In this document: piece by piece, positions 1 through 5,511 of the stretch
Layout: the number at the start of each line of letters is the position of its first letter
Numbering within the stretch: position 1 is the stretch's first letter
Assembly (NCBI GenBank): GCA_035566895.1
Contig: DATMQA010000091.1
Coordinates: 1 to 64,000 of the forward strand
Direction of reading: 5' to 3'
Length of the DNA stretch: 64,000 bases
DNA from: DATMQA01 sp035566895
GTDB taxonomy: Bacteria > Verrucomicrobiota > Verrucomicrobiia > Limisphaerales > UBA8199
Position numbers and translations under genes: made by a program
Notes under the pieces: model-generated
The model's database searches: none
What the model saw: the letters and a program-made list of their open reading frames with translations, nothing else
What the model was told of the DNA's origin: nothing

Positions 1-96
1 GTCGCCAAGCCCTTCGAATGGAAATTCACACGCGTTGAGCTGCGCGAGTTGGTTGCCAAACTCCAGACCCCGTCTGTACAGGCGCTGGCGGCCTGA
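1..96 (+). CDS. 3' end of IS630-type transposase (partial, runs off window start)
   Basis: Thirty-one codons are open from the first base and stop at TGA 94-96. The peptide contains AKPFEWKFTR followed by a leucine-rich tail, a pattern that closes many IS630/Tc1-mariner-type transposases. The catalytic DDE core would lie upstream of the window. The heptamer repeat field begins about 40 bp after the stop. The family call rests on this short motif only. Confidence 0.55.
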   Translation, partial: VAKPFEWKFTRVELRELVAKLQTPSVQALAA

Positions 97-137
97 CCCT
101 TTGAATACGTCACCGAACTTATGACCCAGAGCACTAA

Positions 138-294
138 GGAAGCATCAAACACCAAACTCCAAGCCTCAGGAAAGCACCAAGACTCAAACTCAAAAATGGC
201 TCGGAGTTTGGAATTTGGAGCTTCTGTGGGGTTTGGTGTTTCTCTGGAGCTTGGAGCTTGGTGTTTGGTGTTTTTCCATGGAGTTTGGTGTTTC
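138..294. repeat. Heptamer repeat field, GGAGCTT/GGTGTTT family, inverted arms
   Basis: Four exact 7-bp units run at 246-273: two GGAGCTT, then two GGTGTTT. Related units continue to 294. The left part (141-191) carries the complementary motifs (ACCAAACTCCAAG, CACCAAGACTCAAAC), so the field can fold on itself. A 61-codon open frame crosses it but is purely repeat-encoded. The same family recurs at 54342-54362. Confidence 0.75.
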
Positions 295-311
295 CGGCTA
301 CCTTGATTTGA

Positions 312-319
312 AACGCTTG
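312..319. repeat. 8-bp direct repeat, left copy (possible target-site duplication)
   Basis: AACGCTTG occurs here and again at 3015-3022, directly outside the terminal inverted repeats. An 8-bp duplication is compatible with IS1-type insertion. Between this copy and the left inverted repeat lies GGTAGTTG (320-327), an imperfect extra copy of the element end. Confidence 0.55.
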
Positions 320-327
320 GGTAGTTG

Positions 328-344
328 GGTAGTGTCCTAATTTG
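328..344. repeat. Left terminal inverted repeat
   Basis: GGTAGTGTCCTAA plus TTTG matches the complement of the right end (2998-3014) in 16 of 17 positions; the first 13 are identical. Confidence 0.65.
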
Positions 345-382
345 ACATTTTCAAAAATCTTGGTATCATGATTCCCGTAAAT

Positions 383-481
383 GTCCGCGTAGTTTAATGG
401 CAGAACGGGGGATTCTTGAACTTATTGGAAACTGTAGGTTCAAATAGTCCCCATGTCAGGGTTCGATTCCCTGCGCGGATG
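383..481 (+). tRNA. tRNA-like gene with interrupted anticodon loop
   Basis: All cloverleaf parts except the anticodon loop are present. The acceptor is GTCCGCG 383-389 with CGCGGAT 474-480 (first pair G-U). The D arm is GTTT/GAAC with loop AATGGCA (392-406). The anticodon stem is GGGGA 408-412 with TCCCC 448-452. The variable loop is ATGT, and the T arm is CAGGG/CCCTG with loop TTCGATT (457-473). The anticodon loop spans 35 nt (413-447) instead of 7. If the extra 28 nt sit between positions 37 and 38, the anticodon would be CTT (Lys). The insert contains a further helix, TTGAAC 416-421 with GTTCAA 438-443. No CCA is encoded. It may be a decayed tRNA, an intron-bearing tRNA, or a tRNA mimic carried by the element. 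Confidence 0.5.
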
Positions 482-482
482 C

Positions 483-794
483 TCACTTCTTAGACCTCAC
501 GTCCTTAACAATCTGAACCTGAACCGCTCGCTTCGCTGAATCCACGGGCGGGATTTCCAGCACGGCAACAAATCGCGTCCGCTCATCGTTCGGCCCGTCC
601 AAATGGCTCCAGGCGTAAGCGCGTTTGGCTTTGGGGTGTCCGTTTAGGTCGAACACTTCAACGTCGCCCCGCCAGACCGTCTTGCCGCGAAACACTTCAT
701 GCACAGGCACGGTTTGGCGGTGAACCGCTCCGCACTTGTGCAACTCCTGAATCGCGGCTTGCAACTTGTCGAGGTACTCCCGTTTATTCTCCAC
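483..794 (-). CDS. Small orphan protein, passenger of the element
   Basis: This 103-codon frame starts at GTG 794 and ends in a lysine-rich tail (VRSKK). The product is hydrophilic, with a KREYLDKLQAAIQELHKCGA start and a VHEVFRGKTVWRGDVEVFDL middle. I recognise no catalytic motif. The same frame continues upstream without a stop into IS1-type transposase sequence, so a fused product starting at 923 is also possible. The independent start is chosen because transposase similarity ends just before it. Function unknown. Confidence 0.5.
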   Translation of the reverse strand: MENKREYLDKLQAAIQELHKCGAVHRQTVPVHEVFRGKTVWRGDVEVFDLNGHPKAKRAYAWSHLDGPNDERTRFVAVLEIPPVDSAKRAVQVQIVKDVRSKK

Positions 795-1048
795 AGCGTT
801 CAACCAATTCGCCGCGTTCTTGCGTTTGGCCCCAATGAATCCCCAGATTTCGTCAACCTCAATCTGGCGGCAATTCAGCTTGCGCATCTTGCCGTCTTGG
901 ATTTTCGCACAAGCCTCACCCACCCGGACCCAAGGCGCATGATCGTGTCCCGGTGAATGCCTGTGATCCGCTCAATGCTGCGAATGCTGCTGCCCTCGCA
1001 AAGCAGGCTTACGGCTTGGGTTTTCTGTTCGGTCTTTAACGCGTTCAT
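795..1048 (-). pseudogene. IS1-type transposase, N-terminal remnant with frameshift
   Basis: From ATG 1048 the minus strand encodes a helix-turn-helix-like start (SIRSIERITGIHRDTIMRL), then shifts frame near 930 into GEACAKIQDGKMRKLNC and VDEIWGFIGAKRKN. The DEIW segment is typical of the first acidic residue region of IS1-family transposases. One base appears to be missing at the shift. The C-terminal half, with the remaining catalytic residues, is absent and replaced by the orphan gene at 483-794. IS1 uses programmed frameshifting, but no slippery A-run is seen here, so decay is more likely. Confidence 0.65.
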
Positions 1049-1052
1049 ATTT

Positions 1053-1086
1053 CTCTATTGACTTTTAATGTTGAATAGAGTAATAC
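1053..1086 (+). promoter_or_regulatory. Promoter with overlapping inverted-repeat operator
   Basis: TTGACT (1058-1063), a 17-nt spacer and TAATAC (1081-1086) form a good sigma70-type promoter for the operon starting at 1099. An inverted repeat CTCTATT (1053-1059) / AATAGAG (1074-1080) overlaps the -35 box and abuts the -10 box, as expected for autoregulation by an antitoxin. The predicted transcription start lies only about 6 nt before the ATG. Confidence 0.6.
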
Positions 1087-1098
1087 TTTAATCAAGCT

Positions 1099-1329
1099 AT
1101 GTCAACAATAAAACAAAAGAAACAGTTAGGTTGGGGAGGGGTGCGCTCTGGCGCGGGCCACCCGGAAACCGGCATTACAAAAGAAAAAGTTTGTATTTCA
1201 GTTGACAAAGAGAACTGGAATACCGCAAAAAGGCGCTGGAAAGATAAGCCCTCGCGATTGGTTGACGGACTTGTTTTGAGCTATGTTAAGGCTGGCAAAC
1301 GAGTCATAGAAATGGGGGCCGCAACATGA
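1099..1329 (+). CDS. Small basic protein, possible antitoxin or regulator
   Basis: The protein has 76 aa. The N-terminal part reads WGGVRSGAGHPETG, resembling the GGxRxGAGRP leader of small DNA-binding or plasmid-type proteins. It is followed by a ribbon-helix-helix-like stretch (KVCISVDKENW and a helical C-terminal part). Its stop overlaps the next start by 4 bp (ATGA), so it is translationally coupled to the XRE-ImmA gene. No Shine-Dalgarno sequence is visible and the leader is very short. A role as third component or autoregulator of the toxin-antitoxin operon is inferred from position only. Confidence 0.6.
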   Translation: MSTIKQKKQLGWGGVRSGAGHPETGITKEKVCISVDKENWNTAKRRWKDKPSRLVDGLVLSYVKAGKRVIEMGAAT

Positions 1330-2507
1330 GCACGATCACACTTGAGCCCTCCGTATTGCAGTGGGCACGCACACGAGCTGGCTTAGATCGTATTGCTTTG
1401 GCGCGGAAAGTCTTAGGAAAGGAGGACCCCGAACAGGTTCGTGAGTGGGAAAAGACTGGAGAATTAACATTCCGTCGGGCCGAAATTCTTGCAGAAAAAA
1501 CGCACACGCCTTTCGGATATTTGTTTCTTAAGGAGCCGCCTGTCGAAAAGCTCCCAATCAATGACTTCCGGGCTACGGATAACATCTCAACCGGAAAGGC
1601 TAGCGTAAATCTACTGGACGTAATTTATCAATGTCAGCAGCGACAATCATGGTATCGGGAGTACATGAAATCGCTTGGGGCGGAACCGTTAAAGTTCATT
1701 GGGGCACTCAATACCGAGTATCCGAAAAGGGCTGCCGAGGACATTCGCACCCAATTCAAAATTGGACCCTTCATTTCCTTAAAAGCACCATCGTGGAGGG
1801 AGAACGTTTTGCTGCACTTTGAAGCGGTGGAATCAGCGGGTATTCTAGTTATGCGCAGTGGTGTTGTCGGGAACAACGCGAACAGGCCGATTTCCACGGA
1901 TGAATTTCGTGGTTTTGCATTAAGCGATCAATACGCGCCGTTGATTTTTATCAACAGTCGTGATGCCCTTGCCGCACAATTGTTCACGCTCGTTCATGAA
2001 ATTGTACATTTGTGTGCTGGTGAGTCGGTTATTTCAAACCCCATACGGACATACGCAACGGCAAACCCTATTGAACAATATTGTAATCACGTTGCTGCCG
2101 AGGTGCTTGTCCCAATTAGTGAGTTTGAAAAAGAATGGTGCGCAAAATCTCCCGATCCATTAGCAGAAATAAAGCGACTCGCCCGAAAATACAAAGTGAG
2201 TACGCTCGTAATTGCACGCCGAGCTAGGGACGCCGGGCGCATAAATCAGTCTCAATTTAAGGCGTTTTACGATGATGCAACCTCCCGTTACTTGCGAGGG
2301 CAAGAGCGCAAAGACACCTCGGAATCCCGGGGCAATTTCCACAATACCCTTGGCGCCAGGGCTGGAAATAGATTTAGCCGAGCGCTTATCGCCAGCACAC
2401 TTGAGGGCCGTACGACTTACAAGGAAGCGTTCAGGATGCTTGGTATCAATAATAGCGCCACGTTTCATAATTTCGCGAAATCCAAATACGGGTACGAATT
2501 GGGATGA
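1326..2507 (+). CDS. XRE-family HTH / ImmA-IrrE metallopeptidase
   Basis: The 393-aa protein carries an XRE-type helix-turn-helix in about residues 5-60 and an ImmA/IrrE zinc peptidase domain with HEIVH at about 225-229. Proteins of this layout (COG2856 type) cleave or bind partner repressors, or act as antitoxins. The gene overlaps its upstream and downstream neighbours by 4 bp each, giving a tightly coupled three-gene operon. Pairing with a DUF4411 gene is a recurrent toxin-antitoxin arrangement. Codon use is A+T-richer than the flanks, which suggests horizontal acquisition with the element. Confidence 0.85.
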   Translation: MSTITLEPSVLQWARTRAGLDRIALARKVLGKEDPEQVREWEKTGELTFRRAEILAEKTHTPFGYLFLKEPPVEKLPINDFRATDNISTGKASVNLLDVIYQCQQRQSWYREYMKSLGAEPLKFIGALNTEYPKRAAEDIRTQFKIGPFISLKAPSWRENVLLHFEAVESAGILVMRSGVVGNNANRPISTDEFRGFALSDQYAPLIFINSRDALAAQLFTLVHEIVHLCAGESVISNPIRTYATANPIEQYCNHVAAEVLVPISEFEKEWCAKSPDPLAEIKRLARKYKVSTLVIARRARDAGRINQSQFKAFYDDATSRYLRGQERKDTSESRGNFHNTLGARAGNRFSRALIASTLEGRTTYKEAFRMLGINNSATFHNFAKSKYGYELG

Positions 2508-2995
2508 AATACCTAATTGATAGCGATACCCTAATTCGTGCAAAGAATGATTTTTATCCATTCGATTCTGTCCCTGCGTTTTGGACATGGCTGGAACGGC
2601 TTAATGAAACCGAGGTTGTGTTTAGTATAGATAAAGTTAAGCAGGAGCTAATGGATGAAGGCGATCAGCTTTCCAACTGGGTTAAAATGCACGGCGCATT
2701 TTTCTTAAAAACTGATGGAAGCAATACGCAGAAAGCCCTGCGCGACGTAGCTGCATGGATAGTCTATCATGAGCGTTACTCCGAATCGGCAAAAAATACA
2801 TTCCTTTCGTGTGCCGACTACAGGCTAATCGGCCACGCAATTGCTTTAGGGGCTACAGTAATCACCTTCGAAAAGGATGAGCCAGCAGCCGTAGAACGCA
2901 TAAAAATTCCGTCCGTATGCAAGCAGTTTAATATCCCTTGCGGCAATCTGTGGAAGTTGCGAAAAGAATATCCCTCCAAGTTTGTGATGGAATAA
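2504..2995 (+). CDS. DUF4411 protein, PIN-like putative toxin
   Basis: The 163-aa protein opens with MKYLIDSDTLIRAKNDFYPF and later has FLSCADYRLIGHAIALGATV and ITFEKDEP, the hallmarks of the DUF4411 family, whose fold is PIN-like. The conserved acidic residues (D7 region, D in SCADYRL, E/D near ITFEKDE) fit a metal-dependent RNase centre. It is coupled by a 4-bp overlap to the ImmA-type gene, its likely antitoxin. Its TAA at 2993-2995 ends just before the right terminal inverted repeat. The toxin role is inferred from family context. Confidence 0.82.
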   Translation: MKYLIDSDTLIRAKNDFYPFDSVPAFWTWLERLNETEVVFSIDKVKQELMDEGDQLSNWVKMHGAFFLKTDGSNTQKALRDVAAWIVYHERYSESAKNTFLSCADYRLIGHAIALGATVITFEKDEPAAVERIKIPSVCKQFNIPCGNLWKLRKEYPSKFVME

Positions 2996-2997
2996 TC

Positions 2998-3014
2998 CAA
3001 TTTAGGACACTACC
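2998..3014. repeat. Right terminal inverted repeat
   Basis: The complement of this stretch begins GGTAGTGTCCTAA, identical to 328-340. It lies directly inside the AACGCTTG copy at 3015-3022. Confidence 0.65.
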
Positions 3015-3022
3015 AACGCTTG
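3015..3022. repeat. 8-bp direct repeat, right copy
   Basis: AACGCTTG directly abuts the right inverted repeat and matches 312-319. Together they mark a likely insertion footprint. Confidence 0.55.
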
Positions 3023-3061
3023 CGTAATCTACGGCCCTTCTGCACATTGTGGCTGCGCGTC

Positions 3062-3152
3062 GGAGAGATGGCAGAGTGGTTTAACGCACACGCCTGGAAA
3101 GCGTGAGTGGGCTTATACCCCACCGGGGGTTCGAATCCCCCTCTCTCCGCCA
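3062..3152 (+). tRNA. tRNA-Ser (GGA)
   Basis: The acceptor is GGAGAGA 3062-3068 with TCTCTCC 3142-3148, discriminator G and an encoded CCA at 3150-3152. The anticodon arm is CACGC/GCGTG with loop CTGGAAA and anticodon GGA at 3096-3098. The long class II variable arm (GAGTGGGC...ACCC) and T loop TTCGAAT fit serine. It lies 40 bp right of the mobile segment. Its 3' end is 3 bp from the stop of the convergent FAH gene. Confidence 0.96.
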
Positions 3153-3155
3153 GCT

Positions 3156-4025
3156 TCATACTACAACCACGGAGTTCTTCAGCACGCCGATCCCGCTGAT
3201 GGTGATTTCGGTGGTGTCGTCCGGCTGGAGCGTGAAATCATCCGGCGGGATGACTCCTGTCCCAGTCAGCAAAACGGCGCCATGCGGGAACTGCTGACTG
3301 CGGAAAAGGTAGCCGGCCAGTTCCTCGAAGCTGCGTTTAATTTGAGCAACTGAGGTTTCGCCTGTAAAAATGGGTTTGCCGCCGCGCCGAATCTCAAGGC
3401 GAATGCTCCAGCCGCGAACCGTTTCCTCAGGTGCGCCGAGGACTATCCAGGGTCCGAGCGCGCAGGAACGCTCATAGATTTTTGCCTGAGGCAGGTACAA
3501 CAGATTCTCGCCCTCGATGTCGCGCGAACTCATGTCGTTGCCGATGGTGTAGCCCACTACTTTCCCACGCGAATTGAGCACCAGGGCCAGCTCGGGTTCG
3601 GGAACGCTCCAGCGGGCGTCCCCGCGGATGCCGACCGGTTCGCCCGCGGCCGCGACCTTTTCCGCCAGCGCCTTAAAAAACAGCTCCGGTCGCTCGGCGG
3701 CATAAACGCGGTCGTAGGCTGTGGCGCTGAAATCGGATTCCTCCATCCGTGCGGTTTTGCTGCGCAAATAGGTCACCCCGGCGGCCCACACTTCCTGCCG
3801 TTCCACCGGCGCGCAGAGCCGGACCTCGGACAAAGGCAGGCCAGACAGAGTGTCGCGGGGAATCCGGTTCAATTGCTCGAGCGCGTCTTCGTTTTCCAGC
3901 AAGGGATGCAACTGGCTGATACCGGCGCTGGTCAGGTCGAGCACCGCGGAGTCCTCGGTTATTAAACCGATACGAACATCGCCTTTGGGGTCTTTGAATC
4001 GGCAGAGTTTCATAGGCGCGCTCAT
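3156..4025 (-). CDS. Fumarylacetoacetate hydrolase-family protein (putative 2-keto-3-deoxy sugar acid dehydratase)
   Basis: The 289-aa protein has the FAH-family signature in its C-terminal half: a PEPELALVL metal-ligand strand, GNDMSSRDIEGENLLYLPQ, then ALGPWIVLG and LLTGTGVIPP. It follows an MFS gene with a 4-bp ATGA overlap and lies opposite a YjhG-type xylonate dehydratase. That context fits conversion of 2-keto-3-deoxy-pentonate, as in XylX/KdaD-type enzymes, rather than tyrosine degradation. Substrate assignment is inference. The stop codon lies 3 bp from tRNA-Ser, leaving no room for an independent terminator. Confidence 0.85.
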   Translation of the reverse strand: MSAPMKLCRFKDPKGDVRIGLITEDSAVLDLTSAGISQLHPLLENEDALEQLNRIPRDTLSGLPLSEVRLCAPVERQEVWAAGVTYLRSKTARMEESDFSATAYDRVYAAERPELFFKALAEKVAAAGEPVGIRGDARWSVPEPELALVLNSRGKVVGYTIGNDMSSRDIEGENLLYLPQAKIYERSCALGPWIVLGAPEETVRGWSIRLEIRRGGKPIFTGETSVAQIKRSFEELAGYLFRSQQFPHGAVLLTGTGVIPPDDFTLQPDDTTEITISGIGVLKNSVVVV

Positions 4026-5353
4026 CGCGTCTCTGTGGTCAATTGCGGGCTGCGGAGAGGCGCCGAGGTCCGCGCCGCTTTCGGGAGGAGAAACGCCAAG
4101 CCGGCGGCCACCAGCATCCCTGCGCCAAGGACGTTAAAAGGAATCGCCGTGCTGTGATACTCCTTCACCAACCAGCCCACGAAGAAAGGCCCAACGTAAC
4201 CGCCCACATTTCCGACCGCATTGACTAATCCAATTACTATTCCCACGACGCCGCGCGGCAAGGTCTCACTCGGGATGGCCCAGAAGGGGGCTTGCCCGGC
4301 AAACGGTCCCTGGATCGCCAGGCACATGAAAGCGTAAGAAACCCAGAAGTGCCGGCTCAACAGCACACTCAGGATCAGACTCGCGCCGCTCAGGGCATAG
4401 ACCACTGCGACATGGCACCGGCGCTCGCGTGTCCTGTCGGAATGCCATGAATTCAGGATCATCACGACCGCTGCCACTGCGTAAGGAATCGCGAAAAGGA
4501 TGCCGTGCTGCAACGGAGTAAACCCCCTGCCCTTCAACCCCTCTGTCAGAAACGTCATGCAACCGTAGGCCTCGCAATTCTGGAAGAAATACATCGCCAC
4601 CATCACGAAGAGCGCGGGTTCACCCAGCCTGGCCCATACCGAAACCGTTTTGGGCGGTTCCAACTCTGTTCGCTCCTTCTCCAAGGCGTTTTCGAGAAAC
4701 TCCCGCTCCTGGGCGGAGATCCAACCGGCTTGCCGGGGATGATCGCGAATGCAAAACCACCAGATCGGCAGCCAGATGAAAGGCAAGAGCCCTTCGAGAA
4801 TCAGCATCTTCTGCCAGCCATAGATGCCCAACAGCCAGCCGGTAATGGGCGCCGAACCGGCCACCGCCAGCGGTTGGCAGAGAATCCAGTAGGCATTCGC
4901 CCGCGCGCGCTCCGCGCGCGGGAACCAGTTGGCCAGCAACACCAGCGTCGCAGGGAACACGCCGCTCTCGGCCACACCCAGCAGGAAGCGCATCACCTCG
5001 AATTGTCTGAACGTGTGCGCTAGGCCGCAACCAACGGCGCATAACCCCCATGAAACCAGGAATACGCTCACGATCTTCCGCGCGCCCCAGCGTGTTGCCC
5101 AATACCCTCCCGGAATCTGCAGCAGCATGTAACCAAAAAAGAAGATGCCCGCGGCATGGCCCTTCATTTTGTCGTCCATGAACAGGTCTTTCATCATCCC
5201 GGAGATGCCCGGGTCCAACGCGAGCGAGATGTTGGTCCGATCCACATACGAAATCGTGTACATGATCAGGGCGACGGGGATGATGCGCAGCCAGCGTTGG
5301 TGTGTCATAAAATCGGCGCGGCGCGGATCACTTAGCACGACCTGCTGCCCCAA
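4022..5353 (-). CDS. MFS transporter, anion:cation symporter type (sugar acid uptake)
   Basis: The 443-aa protein has about 12 hydrophobic segments. The start reads IPVALIMYTISYVDRTNISLALDPG, typical of the ACS subfamily (hexuronate, galactonate, tartrate, phthalate). The loop ATRWGARKIV corresponds to the MFS A-motif, and a cytoplasmic loop rich in charged residues separates the halves. It is the first gene of a two-gene operon with the FAH-family dehydratase and is divergent from the YjhG-type dehydratase. Uptake of an aldonate or uronate is the likely role. Confidence 0.85.
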   Translation of the reverse strand: MGQQVVLSDPRRADFMTHQRWLRIIPVALIMYTISYVDRTNISLALDPGISGMMKDLFMDDKMKGHAAGIFFFGYMLLQIPGGYWATRWGARKIVSVFLVSWGLCAVGCGLAHTFRQFEVMRFLLGVAESGVFPATLVLLANWFPRAERARANAYWILCQPLAVAGSAPITGWLLGIYGWQKMLILEGLLPFIWLPIWWFCIRDHPRQAGWISAQEREFLENALEKERTELEPPKTVSVWARLGEPALFVMVAMYFFQNCEAYGCMTFLTEGLKGRGFTPLQHGILFAIPYAVAAVVMILNSWHSDRTRERRCHVAVVYALSGASLILSVLLSRHFWVSYAFMCLAIQGPFAGQAPFWAIPSETLPRGVVGIVIGLVNAVGNVGGYVGPFFVGWLVKEYHSTAIPFNVLGAGMLVAAGLAFLLPKAARTSAPLRSPQLTTETR

Positions 5354-5395
5354 GTCGATCCGAATCTGGCGGCAGGGCTGGGGCGTCGCGGACCT

Positions 5396-5462
5396 CGTGA
5401 AACGTGAAACGTGAAACGTGAATCTCCTAAGATAAAATCACGTTTCACGTTTCACGTTTCAC
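5396..5462. repeat. Heptamer hairpin, CGTGAAA family (copy A)
   Basis: The left arm 5397-5421 is tandem GTGAAAC units; the right arm 5438-5462 is its exact 25-nt complement; the loop is 16 nt. It lies between the divergent MFS and dehydratase genes, upstream of both. The same family recurs at 18186-18313 and 60851-60915. Confidence 0.9.
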
Positions 5463-5511
5463 AGGATTCACTTTGCCATTGTCTCCCAACCTCCGCCTGC
5501 TTCAATGGGGT

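Larger units (their letters stand above)
320..3014. mobile_element. Transposon-like segment with IS1-type remnant and toxin-antitoxin cargo
   Basis: The segment is bounded by inverted GGTAGTGTCCTAA (328-340) and its complement (3002-3014); similarity extends to 17 bp with one mismatch. AACGCTTG flanks both outer ends. Inside are, in order, a tRNA-like gene, a small orphan gene fused to a broken IS1-type transposase (minus strand), and a three-gene operon (plus strand) whose last stop lies 3 bp from the 17-bp right-end match. Base composition of the operon is visibly richer in A+T than the surroundings. It may be a non-autonomous, cargo-carrying IS1 derivative; the transposase lacks its C-terminal half, so mobility would need help in trans. 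Confidence 0.6.

Noticed and set aside
121..306. 61-codon open frame over the heptamer field
   Set aside because: Its peptide (LEFGASVGFGVSLELGAWCL) is a direct translation of the repeats; no independent evidence of coding.
483..1048. Programmed frameshifting of an intact IS1 transposase
   Set aside because: No A-rich slippery site at the shift and the C-terminal catalytic half is missing, so decay explains the data better.
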